Positions 43,701 to 51,453 of a DNA stretch of 64,000 nt are shown here, in pieces (within the stretch, counting starts at the first letter, position 1; the number at the start of each line of letters is the position of its first letter). The position numbers and the translations under genes are program-made. Under the pieces are notes generated by a model. It made no database searches, was not told where the DNA came from, and saw only the letters and a program-made list of their open reading frames with translations. Source of the stretch: Bacteroidales bacterium (GTDB taxonomy: Bacteria; Bacteroidota; Bacteroidia; Bacteroidales; P3); assembly GCA_017934545.1 (NCBI GenBank), contig JAGBJI010000013.1, positions 62,001 to 126,000 of the forward strand, in the 5' to 3' direction.

Positions 43701-44478
43701 GAATACTTTTTTGACGGGTTATGTCATCTTTGACAAGCAAGGTGCGGTTGCGGAAACGGATGTGGTTCACAAAGCCAAAACATATATTGACAATAGGATT
43801 AAAGAGGGCAAAATATCGCTGCCTAACGGTGTTTCGTACCGTTTTGCAGGCAACTATGAGCAGCAGGAACGTGCTTCAAAGCGGTTGGCTTTGGTTATTC
43901 CCGTATCTTTGTTGATTATATTGATGATTCTGTACTTCCAATTCAAAAGTATTACCGCTTCTTTAATACATTTTTCAGGCGTTTTCGTTGCTTTTGCGGG
44001 CGGATTTATACTTATATGGCTGTATTCCCAACCTTGGTTCTTGGATTTTTCCGTATTGGGAACCAATTTAAGGGATATGTTCAACATAAACGGAACAATA
44101 AACTTAAGCGTTGCTGTATGGGTAGGATTCATTGCACTTTTCGGCATAGCAACCGATGACGGTGTGCTGATGGGAACTTATATCCATCAGGTATTTCTTG
44201 AAGACAAACCCTCAACACAAAAAGAAATTTTCCTCGCAGTAGTTAAAGCGGGCAAAAAAAGAGTACGCCCTGCCGCAATGACAACGGCTACGACATTGAT
44301 AGCACTTTTGCCTGTATTGTCTTCCGTAGGCAAAGGCTCGGACATAATGATACCGATGTCCATACCATGTTTCGGCGGTATGCTTTTGCAGGTAATGACA
44401 ATGTTTGTAGTACCTGTTTTGCAATATACATGGCGCAGTGCAGCATTAAAACACAAAATCAATTCGGAAACAAAATGA
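40789..44478 (+). CDS. CusA/CzcA-type heavy-metal RND efflux pump
   Basis: 1229 residues starting at GTG ('MKTIIKYFLQNRAVTAIVLT'). This inner-membrane trimer subunit exports metal ions, probably Cu(I)/Ag(I) given its partners, using proton flux. 'GDNQQIVTCEWMGRSPKDIQNQITYPL' and the charged residues of TM4 ('GIAIAIGIMVDVGVVFVEN') are diagnostic for the heavy-metal branch. It is about 190 residues longer than E. coli CusA: extra hydrophobic sequence around 560-640 and an insertion of ~50 residues near 750 ('RTADS' region). Order here is A, C, B; the stop overlaps the next ATG (ATGA). Confidence 0.92.
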   Translation: MKTIIKYFLQNRAVTAIVLTVIIAGGIYTAPFEWTKGSFPRNPVSVDAIPDVGDNQQIVTCEWMGRSPKDIQNQITYPLTTQLIGIPGVKTVRSSSMFGMSFIYIIFDDKTDFYFSRSRILEKLNSLPDGTLPEGVKPTLGPDATALGQIFWYTLEGRDTKTGKPSGGWTPQELRSIQDYYVKYALSSAEGVSEVASVGGYVKEYQVDLDPQKMLAYNIDIMQVMQAVSNSNIDVSAGTMEINRMEYLIRGLGYIHSIEDLENAVITSVNGVPVRIKDVCKVNVGPSEKRGGLDKEGVQATGGVVVARYGANPMEVINNVKAKIEESHAGMPQKTLKDGSVSKVTIVPFYDRTQLIKETIGTLESSLLHEILICIIVVLILVLNLRSSLVIASMLPLAVLMTFIIMKLTGLQANIVALSGIAIAIGIMVDVGVVFVENTIKRLDANKKAGSNEDLVQTILHAVNEVAPAVTTGMLTTVVSFLPVFAMQAQEGKMFRPLAFTKTFALMSAFILGITVLPTLIYWIFSIHWPEKFKTKVRKATSSIRDNKLVRFVFRNKKPITLIAVITIAVYILSFKWMPLGADKGVTLNTLFVFLIIGFILAMLWLLVVFYERILSWCLRNRVKFMLIPLFTLLLGITIWFGTEKLIGIPTKWFPGVGKEFMPSLDEGSFMLMPTSMPHSGVEQNTEYISVMDRRIKNIPEVECVVGKWGRVNSALDPAPVQMYETTINYRSEYLLDASGKRARFKTDSKGRFILKNGGKYDPEHEFRIFTADSLVRSSYGRYLRQWRKNIKSTDDIWNEISAAATIPGVTTAPKLQPIATRMVMLSTGMRAPMGIKITASSAQDIEKAGLILEKELKNVAQVNPSSVFYDRSLSSAYMEIKPDREKMARYGITIATLQDVVTAAIGNMPMTTVVDGRERYQVRVRYPRELRDNPHEIENILVPAADGIQIPLSQVADLEFTKGEQMIQSENTFLTGYVIFDKQGAVAETDVVHKAKTYIDNRIKEGKISLPNGVSYRFAGNYEQQERASKRLALVIPVSLLIILMILYFQFKSITASLIHFSGVFVAFAGGFILIWLYSQPWFLDFSVLGTNLRDMFNINGTINLSVAVWVGFIALFGIATDDGVLMGTYIHQVFLEDKPSTQKEIFLAVVKAGKKRVRPAAMTTATTLIALLPVLSSVGKGSDIMIPMSIPCFGGMLLQVMTMFVVPVLQYTWRSAALKHKINSETK

Positions 44479-45734
44479 AAAAATTTCCAGTAATACTTTC
44501 ATATACCTTATTTATATTATTATCGGGCATAACCTATGCTCAGGATTATCTAAACGCATATATAAATATAGGTATAGCAAATTCCCCTCAATTAAAATCT
44601 ATAGAGTATGAAATATCTTCGACAAAAGAAAAAATTTCTTCCGAAGCGGCATTGAACGATATGGAACTTTCTTTATCTGTATTGCCCGAACCAATGATGA
44701 ATGTCAACGGTGAACAGGTTGCAACCGTTTCTTTGATGCAGATGTTTCCGTGGCCGGGTACATTGGCAAGTTCGGCTAAAGAAATGAAATGTATGACGGA
44801 AAGCAAAACTTTTCTGTTGCAACAAACCAAAGCAGAATTGCAGTACAAAATAGAAACGTCTTATTATGATATGGTGTTGGTTCAATATGAAACTTTGTTG
44901 ATTCAACAACGTCTGACACTGTTAAGCAATATTGAGAAAAACTTTTTATCAAAATATGTAAGCCAAATGCCAGATGCCAAAAGCAAATCCGCTGTTCCTA
45001 ATTTAATAAACATACAACTGCAACAAGAAGAACTGTCCCTGCAACTTGAAATCTTAAAAGACAATCTCGCAACGGCAAAACGCAAATTCAATATCTTACT
45101 GCACAGAAACGAAACGGAAGAAATATTATTGGCGGATTCCGTAATTGAATATCCGTTTACAATTTATAATTATGAAAATATATTGAATAAAAACCCAGAA
45201 CTTGGTATGCTCAATGCACAAAAGCAAGCCGGAATGCATGGTGTTGAAATGCAGAAGAGAATGTCTTATCCCATGATTGGCGTAGGTGTTGAGTACATGA
45301 TAAACAAACAAACCGACAATCCTAAAATGGAAGACATGAACGGCAAAAACATGTTCATGGCAATGTTTAAAGTTTCCATGCCGGTATTCAGAAAAAAATA
45401 CAATTCCGCAATTAATTCCGCTAAATTCAAAACCCGCAGCATTGAACAACAATACGAACAAAAAACGGATAACATTAAAAACGAAATTATTTCTCTTGAA
45501 CAAAACTATATCAACCTTAAAAAGAAATTAGTCTTGTATACAAAACAAACATCTTTATTACAAGAGAAAATAAATATTCTTAACACTGCTTATACCGCAT
45601 CGCAATCGTCGGTGACAGATATACTTGAAACAGAAGAAAAGTTACTTGATTACAAACTGAAAACTGCAACCACTGTAACAGAAATAAACAAAACAACTGC
45701 AAAATTAAAAACATTTATTTCCGAAGAGTTATGA
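44475..45734 (+). CDS. TolC-family outer membrane efflux protein
   Basis: 419 residues with signal peptide (about 1-22, 'SGITYAQ'). Long helical stretches with OEP-type repeats and the 'MFPWPGTL' segment typical of CusC/CzcC relatives of Bacteroidota. It forms the outer-membrane channel of the pump. Start chosen at 44475 because of the ATGA overlap and the signal peptide; the longer frame lies inside the pump gene. It overlaps the adaptor gene by four bases. Confidence 0.88.
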   Translation: MKKFPVILSYTLFILLSGITYAQDYLNAYINIGIANSPQLKSIEYEISSTKEKISSEAALNDMELSLSVLPEPMMNVNGEQVATVSLMQMFPWPGTLASSAKEMKCMTESKTFLLQQTKAELQYKIETSYYDMVLVQYETLLIQQRLTLLSNIEKNFLSKYVSQMPDAKSKSAVPNLINIQLQQEELSLQLEILKDNLATAKRKFNILLHRNETEEILLADSVIEYPFTIYNYENILNKNPELGMLNAQKQAGMHGVEMQKRMSYPMIGVGVEYMINKQTDNPKMEDMNGKNMFMAMFKVSMPVFRKKYNSAINSAKFKTRSIEQQYEQKTDNIKNEIISLEQNYINLKKKLVLYTKQTSLLQEKINILNTAYTASQSSVTDILETEEKLLDYKLKTATTVTEINKTTAKLKTFISEEL

Positions 45735-46972
45735 AAGAGTTTATAAACAAATACAAAACGGTTTTGCCGTTAGTGTTAATTATTTTAGGAATATTCATCG
45801 GTTGGGTTATTTTCGCTCCTTCAAAAAATAAACAGTCGGATAAAAAAGACACGGCAACAAAAGAATACACTTGCAGTATGCATCCGCAGATACGGCAGGA
45901 CAAAGCGGGAAAATGTCCTCTGTGCGGAATGGATTTAACCGAAGTAGGAAAAACCTCGGAAGAACACCTTGACCCGAATACCGTGATGTTTACCGACCAA
46001 GCAGCCGCACTTGCAAACATTGAAACCATGGTTGTATGGGAAGAAGACGGCGAAAAAGTACTTACACTTTACGGAAACGTTGAAATCAACCAACGCACCG
46101 CCCAAGTTCAACCGTCATATGTAAGCGGACGGATTGAGAAGTTATACATAAATGCAGAGGGTGACAGAGTGACGAAAGGGCAAAATATTGCCAAAATATA
46201 CTCACCCGAACTGTATACGGCAACACAGGAATTGATTACCGCCTTGTCCTACCCCGATAAAATGCAAAGTGAGATATTGGTAAACGCCGCAAAAGAAAAA
46301 CTTTTGCTTTGGAATTTGACCGAATCTCAAATAAACAATATAATAAACACGCATAAAGCCACTCCTTATATAGATATTAAAGCTGTAACATCGGGCATTG
46401 TAACCGAAAAGAATGTGAACCAAGGGGATTATATTTCGCCCGGAAAAAATCTTTTCACCGTTGCAGACCTTGCAAATGTATGGATTGTTTTGAAAGCATA
46501 TGAAAAAGACCTTGCATTTTTGCATACGGGACAGAAGGTAACGTTCACCTGTGAAGCTTTGGCGGGAAAACAATTCAACGGAAGTATATCTTTCATTGAC
46601 CCGGTGATAAACAATCAGTCCCGTACGGCTGATGTAAGGGTTGTAATTCAAAATGCGTCGGGTATGTTCAAACCTAATATGTATGTAAAGGCCAATGTAA
46701 CTGCCGATTTATCGCAATACAAAGGTAAAATCATTGTTCCTAACAGTGCAGTGCTTTGGTCGGGCAAGAAAAGCATAGTCTATGTTAAAGACCCCGAACA
46801 AGAACAACCCTCGTTCACGCTTAGGCAAGTGGAATTGGGACCTTCGCTGAACGGGTCGTACATTATACTCAACGGATTGCAGGAAGGGGAAGAAATAGCT
46901 ATTGAAGGCGTGTTCGCAATTGATGCTGCCGCACAATTGGAGGGTAAAAAGAGTTTGATGAACGGTGATTAA
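45731..46972 (+). CDS. CusB-like periplasmic adaptor with N-terminal metal-binding domain
   Basis: 413 residues. One N-terminal membrane anchor (about 10-30), then a heavy-metal-binding domain 'YTCSMHPQIRQDKAGKCPLCGMDL' with Cys, Met and His ligands, then the membrane-fusion fold (lipoyl-like 'VSGRIEKLYINAEGDRVTKGQ', beta-barrel, membrane-proximal domain). It links pump and channel and hands metal to the pump. The binding domain points to copper or silver. Last gene of the A-C-B operon. Confidence 0.92.
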   Translation: MKEFINKYKTVLPLVLIILGIFIGWVIFAPSKNKQSDKKDTATKEYTCSMHPQIRQDKAGKCPLCGMDLTEVGKTSEEHLDPNTVMFTDQAAALANIETMVVWEEDGEKVLTLYGNVEINQRTAQVQPSYVSGRIEKLYINAEGDRVTKGQNIAKIYSPELYTATQELITALSYPDKMQSEILVNAAKEKLLLWNLTESQINNIINTHKATPYIDIKAVTSGIVTEKNVNQGDYISPGKNLFTVADLANVWIVLKAYEKDLAFLHTGQKVTFTCEALAGKQFNGSISFIDPVINNQSRTADVRVVIQNASGMFKPNMYVKANVTADLSQYKGKIIVPNSAVLWSGKKSIVYVKDPEQEQPSFTLRQVELGPSLNGSYIILNGLQEGEEIAIEGVFAIDAAAQLEGKKSLMNGD

Positions 46973-46991
46973 ATATACCTCTATTTGGGTA

Positions 46992-47022
46992 TTGCCGCTG
47001 TAATATTATGGTATTATTTTTG
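46992..47022 (+). promoter_or_regulatory. Promoter of the secreted HMA protein
   Basis: TTG at 46992-46994, 20-base spacer, TATTTTTG at 47015-47022; 41 bases before the ATG at 47064. This gene can therefore be transcribed apart from the pump operon. Confidence 0.7.
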
Positions 47023-47063
47023 CAGACAAGTAATTACAAACAATAATTTAATATTTTAAGACA

Positions 47064-47435
47064 ATGAAAAGAACAATCAAAGTAATGGCAATGGCAACAT
47101 TTGTTTTTGTTGCAATGGGTTTTTCATCTCTTCAAGCCAAAGAAGCGAAAATCAAAGTGAACGGAGTTTGCGGAATGTGCAAAACAAAGATAGAAAAAGC
47201 CGCAAAGAGTGTTAAAGGTGTTAAAACTGCCGTATGGAACAAAGAAAACCAAACTTTAACATTGAATTTTAACGAAAAACTTACTGACATCAAAACCATA
47301 TCACAGGCAATAGCCAAAACGGGATATGATGCAGGCGAAATAAAAGCCGACAAAGAAGCACGTGCAAAACTTCCTGGTTGCTGCAAAGGCGAAGGACACC
47401 ATCACAACGGTACGGATAAAGGTTGTGAAAAGTAA
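47064..47435 (+). CDS. Secreted heavy-metal-associated (HMA) domain protein
   Basis: 123 residues: signal peptide (about 1-25, 'FSSLQAKE'), one ferredoxin-fold HMA domain with CGMCKTKIE (a CxxC metal site, with CGMC instead of the usual GMTCxxC), and a short His/Cys tail 'CCKGEGHHHNGTDKGC' that could hold a second metal. Likely a periplasmic copper or silver chaperone feeding the pump encoded upstream. Confidence 0.87.
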   Translation: MKRTIKVMAMATFVFVAMGFSSLQAKEAKIKVNGVCGMCKTKIEKAAKSVKGVKTAVWNKENQTLTLNFNEKLTDIKTISQAIAKTGYDAGEIKADKEARAKLPGCCKGEGHHHNGTDKGCEK

Positions 47436-47503
47436 TTGCGGCACAACGCAAACAGGTGTTTATCCATTTATTTTTTGCAAACAAATTTGTCAAAATTTGA
47501 TTT

Positions 47504-47992
47504 ATGGTTTACAACAACAGTAATGTCCGCCGACAAGACAGACTTTTAAACGAACAACGTGCAAGGTTTCTGTTGCAAACAAGCGAATACGGCGTTTTGT
47601 CCATGATTGACAAAGACTCTTTGCCGTATGCAGTGCCTTTAAACTTCGTTTGGGACAATGCCTCTTCCGTTTATATACATTGTGCAACGGAAGGAAAAAA
47701 ATTGGAAGCCTTAAAACAAAACCCCGATGCTTCTTTTTGCATCATAGGCAATGTACATCTGCTGCCCGATAAGTTCACTACGGAATACGAAAGCATAATA
47801 ATGAAAGGAAAAGCCTGCGTAAACATATCCGACAGTGAGAAACACAAGGCAATAGAACTATTGTTACAAAAATTATCTCCTAATGATGTGGAAACAGGAA
47901 GAAAATACGCTGAAAAATCTTTTCACCGTACACAGATAATACGTATTGATTTCACGGAATTCAGCGGTAAAACCAAAAAGATAATGCGGTAA
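47504..47992 (+). CDS. Pyridoxamine 5'-phosphate oxidase-fold protein, Nim-like
   Basis: 162 residues. The opening 'VRRQDRLLNEQRARFLLQTSEYGVLSM' and 'AVPLNFVWD' are typical of the NimA-like flavin-binding family, which includes 5-nitroimidazole reductases. Most family members have unproven substrates, so drug resistance should not be assumed. It lies 68 bases after the HMA gene and ends in a terminator. Confidence 0.85.
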   Translation: MVYNNSNVRRQDRLLNEQRARFLLQTSEYGVLSMIDKDSLPYAVPLNFVWDNASSVYIHCATEGKKLEALKQNPDASFCIIGNVHLLPDKFTTEYESIIMKGKACVNISDSEKHKAIELLLQKLSPNDVETGRKYAEKSFHRTQIIRIDFTEFSGKTKKIMR

Positions 47993-48010
47993 TGTTTTTC
48001 TTTGTTTGTC

Positions 48011-48051
48011 AAAATATACGGTTGGAGTGAAGCTTCAACCGTATATTTTTT
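48011..48051 (+). terminator. Terminator after the Nim-like gene
   Basis: Long stem AAATATACGGTTGGAG / CTTCAACCGTATATTT (one G-U pair) with a short loop, followed by a T run. Confidence 0.9.
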
Positions 48052-48105
48052 GTGTTTTTTGCAATATAACCCCTAAATAATTAGGATGATATTGCAAAAT
48101 TATCG

Positions 48106-48113
48106 TATTTTTG
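48106..48113 (+). promoter_or_regulatory. -7 box of glnN, with a small hairpin at the transcript start
   Basis: TATTTTTG (TAnnTTTG) 71 bases before the ATG. Just after the expected start site, AACCC...GGGTT at 48121-48141 can form a five-pair hairpin followed by TTTT, which might act as an attenuator or 5' cap structure. The hairpin is short. Confidence 0.5.
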
Positions 48114-48183
48114 CACCGTTAACCCCGTTTCGTTGCGGGTTTTAAATAAAAAATACCGTAATTTTATAAAATCTAAAGTAAAA

Positions 48184-50373
48184 ATGTCAAAATTCAGATT
48201 CATTGCTTTGCAGGAAGTTTCGCAAAGAAAACCGGTGGATGTACATGCCCCGGAAAAAGAAGTGGCGGATTATTTCGGCTCACATGTTTTTAACAAAAAG
48301 AATATGCAGAAATATCTGTCCCAACAGACAATCGACGCCATAGACCAGGCCGTTAACGAAAGCAAAAACATATCCCTGCAGGATGCAGACTTGATTGCCA
48401 ACGGCATGAAGTCGTGGGCCAAAGACAACGGAGTGACCCACTACACCCATTGGTTTCAACCGTTGACTGACGGTACGGCCGAAAAGCATGATTCTTTTTT
48501 TGAGTTCTCCAAAGAGGGAAATCCTATTGAAAGATTCTCGGGCAAAGTCCTTGTTCAGCAAGAACCCGACGCCAGCTCCTTTCCTTCGGGCGGTCTGAGG
48601 AACACTTTCGAAGCCAGAGGGTACACTGCGTGGGATATTTCTTCACCTGCTTTCATTGTTGACGATACTTTGTGTATTCCTACCATATTTATTTCTTACA
48701 CAGGGGAAGCTTTGGACTATAAAACTCCGCTGTTGAAAGCCTTGATGTCGGTTGACAAAGCCGCAACGGGCGTTTGTCAGTATTTTGATAAGAATGTACA
48801 GAAGGTAACCGCCAATTTAGGTTGGGAACAGGAATATTTTTTGGTTGATTCCGCACTTTACCGTGCAAGACCCGACCTTTGTCTTACGGGGAGAACGCTT
48901 ATGGGACACTCATCTGCCAAAGAACAACAATTGGACGACCATTACTTCGGCTCCATTCCCTCAAGGGTAACTTCGTTTATGAAAGATTTGGAATACGAAT
49001 GCTATAAATTGGGCATACCTCTGAAAACACGGCACAACGAGGTCGCTCCCAACCAGTTTGAACTCGCTCCGATATACGAAGAAGTCAATTTGGCAAACGA
49101 CCACAACCAATTGGTGATGGATTTGATGAAAAGAATAGCCTTAAAACACAACTTCAACGTTCTTTTCCACGAAAAACCGTTTCAAAGTGTGAACGGAAGC
49201 GGAAAGCATAACAATTGGTCGCTGACAACCGACACGGGAGTGAATCTGTTTGCCCCGGGAAAAAATCCTAAAGGCAACATGCTGTTTTTAACTTTTATTA
49301 TCAACGTAATGGTTATGGTGTTTAAAAACCAAGACCTAATCCGTGCGAGCATAATGTCTGCAACCAACAACCGCAGATTGGGAGCTAACGAAGCCCCTCC
49401 CGCAATCCTTTCCGTTTTTTTGGGAAAAAGCTTGAGCAAGATGTTGGATAAATTGGAGAAAGAGGTTGTTGACTACAAGATGACGCCCGAAGAAAAAACT
49501 GCATTGAAACTCGGCATCGGCAAAATACCCGAAATATTGATTGACAACACCGACCGCAACCGCACTTCGCCGTTTGCTTTTACGGGCAACCGCTTTGAGT
49601 TCCGCGCCCAAGGCTCTTCGGCCAACTGTGCAGCCTCCATGATAGTTATAAATGCCGCTATGGCACATCAACTTTCGGATTTTAAAAACCAAGTTGATGA
49701 ATTGATAAATAAAAACGTCAACAAGGACGAAGCAATATTCCGTGTGCTGAAAAAATTAATAAAAGAAAGCAAAAGCATATGCTTTGAAGGCGACGGATAT
49801 TCAAAACAATGGGAAAAGGAAGCGAAGAAACGCCGTTTGACAAACATAAACAACGTGCCGCAGGCGTTGTTGAAATACGAAGACAAGGCATCTAAAAAAG
49901 TTCTTATCGGAGAAAAAATCTTCAACGAGGCAGAATTGGAAAGCCGGGTGGACGTTGAGATGGAGAAATACGTAAAAAAAATTCAGATAGAGGCACGTGT
50001 GCTCGGCGATTTGACCATCAACCACATTATTCCTACCGCCGTTACGTACCAAAACAGACTCTTGGACAATATTGTCAAAATGAAAGAAGTTTTTTCCGCA
50101 GATGAATACGAGCAATTGACTTGTAAGCGTCGGGAACTTATAAAAGAAATCCAAGAACATATAGATGAACTGAAACGGTTGGTAAACGAGATGATTGAGG
50201 CAAGAAAATATGCCAACAATCTGCCTGATATACGGCAAAAAGCCTTTGCATACAGCGACAAAGTGGATATCTACCAAGACAAAATCAGGGAACACATAGA
50301 TACATTGGAAATGGAGATTGACAATGAGTTGTGGCCGCTGGTCAAATACAGGGAACTATTGTTTACAAAATAA
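48184..50373 (+). CDS. glnN: Glutamine synthetase type III
   Basis: 729 residues, the usual GSIII length, starting 'MSKFRFIALQEVSQRKPVDV' (the frame to 48133 is not needed). It makes glutamine from glutamate, ammonia and ATP as a dodecamer. Family features: 'GLRNTFEARGYTAWD', 'HNEVAPNQFELAPIYEE' (substrate site), 'NGSGKHNNWSL', 'NRTSPFAFTGNRFEFRA'. GSIII is the main nitrogen-assimilating form in many Bacteroidales. No nitrogen regulator lies next to it. Confidence 0.96.
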   Translation: MSKFRFIALQEVSQRKPVDVHAPEKEVADYFGSHVFNKKNMQKYLSQQTIDAIDQAVNESKNISLQDADLIANGMKSWAKDNGVTHYTHWFQPLTDGTAEKHDSFFEFSKEGNPIERFSGKVLVQQEPDASSFPSGGLRNTFEARGYTAWDISSPAFIVDDTLCIPTIFISYTGEALDYKTPLLKALMSVDKAATGVCQYFDKNVQKVTANLGWEQEYFLVDSALYRARPDLCLTGRTLMGHSSAKEQQLDDHYFGSIPSRVTSFMKDLEYECYKLGIPLKTRHNEVAPNQFELAPIYEEVNLANDHNQLVMDLMKRIALKHNFNVLFHEKPFQSVNGSGKHNNWSLTTDTGVNLFAPGKNPKGNMLFLTFIINVMVMVFKNQDLIRASIMSATNNRRLGANEAPPAILSVFLGKSLSKMLDKLEKEVVDYKMTPEEKTALKLGIGKIPEILIDNTDRNRTSPFAFTGNRFEFRAQGSSANCAASMIVINAAMAHQLSDFKNQVDELINKNVNKDEAIFRVLKKLIKESKSICFEGDGYSKQWEKEAKKRRLTNINNVPQALLKYEDKASKKVLIGEKIFNEAELESRVDVEMEKYVKKIQIEARVLGDLTINHIIPTAVTYQNRLLDNIVKMKEVFSADEYEQLTCKRRELIKEIQEHIDELKRLVNEMIEARKYANNLPDIRQKAFAYSDKVDIYQDKIREHIDTLEMEIDNELWPLVKYRELLFTK

Positions 50374-50409
50374 AAAATAAATTATTTAAAACACAATTGT
50401 TTTCAGCCC

Positions 50410-50439
50410 TGTGCCGTTTGGTTGTTGCCAAACGGCACA
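50410..50439 (+). terminator. Hairpin terminator after glnN
   Basis: Perfect stem TGTGCCGTTTGG / CCAAACGGCACA with loop TTGTTG. The following T run is weak (ATGTTTCTG), so it may rely on the adjacent element for termination. Confidence 0.75.
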
Positions 50440-50442
50440 ATG

Positions 50443-50557
50443 TTTCTGCCCCTTGCGAAAGTAATCTCAAAAAAAATAGGTTTTTTCACTCAAAAAAATA
50501 GATTTTTTCATGTAAAAAACCTATTTTTTTTCAGATTAAAGTGCGAAGGGGCGGAAA
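50443..50557. repeat. Dispersed 22-bp-periodic element, copy 8 (cores TAGG/TAGA/CCTA)
   Basis: 115 bp. Arms TTTCTGCCCCTTGCG / CGAAGGGGCGGAAA, where both arms carry the same change relative to other copies (TTTC/GAAA instead of TTTT/AAAA). Cores at 50477, 50499 and 50520. Inner AATCT / AGATT also pair. Right flank AACGCAAAAGGCGG matches those of copies 3, 6 and 7. Confidence 0.88.
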
Positions 50558-50648
50558 TTAAAACGCAAAAGGCGGAACTCTTTTTGCAAAAGGCAAAAAT
50601 ATATTTCGGAAATATTTTCAAAAAAGAACAATTTCGGAATAATTATTG

Positions 50649-50656
50649 TAACTTTG
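50649..50656 (+). promoter_or_regulatory. -7 box of the secreted protein gene at 50702
   Basis: TAACTTTG, perfect to TAnnTTTG, 45 bases before the ATG. Confidence 0.55.
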
Positions 50657-50701
50657 CTTTTTCAAAAAAGAGTATTAACATTTTTAAAAAAAACAGAAAA
50701 C

Positions 50702-51442
50702 ATGAAGAAAATAGTTGCAACGGTTGCCTTGTTTGCATGCTCGCTTGTATTGGGTATGAACTGCATTGCCCAACAGGGCGAATGGGCAGGTATAATTAAA
50801 TATAAGCTTACATGGAAAGGCAACGTACCTGAAGGCAATCTGCCTGAAACCTATGAAACCAAAGTTTTTAAAAATTTGGAAGGCACAGACTTTATGACTT
50901 ATGTAGGTTTGGGCGGATTGATGAAATCTATCAGCAATTCAAACAACCACATGGTTACCTTTATGGTAGACTTTTCCATGTTCCCTGACGAAGGTCCGTA
51001 TGAAGGAATGTCGGGCAAATGGTATTTCAAAGAAAAAGCCGACATGGAAAAAGCCAAATCAAAGATTCATTATGAATATACGGGCAACACAAAAGAAATT
51101 GCAGGTTTGAAATGTGAGGAAGTTAAGGTTTCGGCAAAGTCGGAAGAAAGCGGCAAAGAGGAATCGGAAGTTATCTGGGTTACCAAAGAGTTGGGACCGA
51201 AAGAGAACATGACCTATTATCCGGGCTTGGACGCTTTTCCGATGGAGTTCACAATTGACCTTTCTGCAGAACTGTCTATTTTGGTTACCGTTACCGAATG
51301 TCTTAAAGGCAAAGCATCGCAGGCAGATTTGATGTTGGAGTCGGGTTATGAAGAAATAGCCAAAGAAGACTTCCAGGAATGGATGCAGAGATTGGGACGT
51401 TCCATGCAATCAGGCGGTGACGACTCGGACGATGATATGTAA
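50702..51442 (+). CDS. Secreted protein of unknown function
   Basis: 246 residues with a clear signal peptide (about 1-24, 'LGMNCIAQQG'). The mature part starts with a 'GIIKYKLTWKGN' beta strand, has 'GKWYFKEKADMEKAKSK', 'IAGLKCEEVKVSA' and an acidic C-terminus 'GGDDSDDDM'. The pattern of small beta segments resembles periplasmic LolA/DUF4412-like proteins of Bacteroidota, but I do not claim a family. Start fixed by the signal peptide; the frame to 50654 begins within the promoter. It precedes ftsK by 11 bases. Confidence 0.78.
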   Translation: MKKIVATVALFACSLVLGMNCIAQQGEWAGIIKYKLTWKGNVPEGNLPETYETKVFKNLEGTDFMTYVGLGGLMKSISNSNNHMVTFMVDFSMFPDEGPYEGMSGKWYFKEKADMEKAKSKIHYEYTGNTKEIAGLKCEEVKVSAKSEESGKEESEVIWVTKELGPKENMTYYPGLDAFPMEFTIDLSAELSILVTVTECLKGKASQADLMLESGYEEIAKEDFQEWMQRLGRSMQSGGDDSDDDM

Positions 51443-51453
51443 TCTTTGGGCAG

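Noticed and set aside
47504-47992. Calling the Nim-like protein a nitroimidazole-resistance gene.
   Set aside because: The fold is broad and most members have no shown drug activity; sequence alone does not support resistance.
35679-50600. Short similar peptides encoded across several dispersed elements (LPLAKVISKK..., KNLFFLRL...), which could look like a conserved small protein family.
   Set aside because: They follow from the shared A/T-run nucleotide sequence; the 22-bp period shifts frame from unit to unit, there are no consistent starts, and most copies lack an equivalent open frame.
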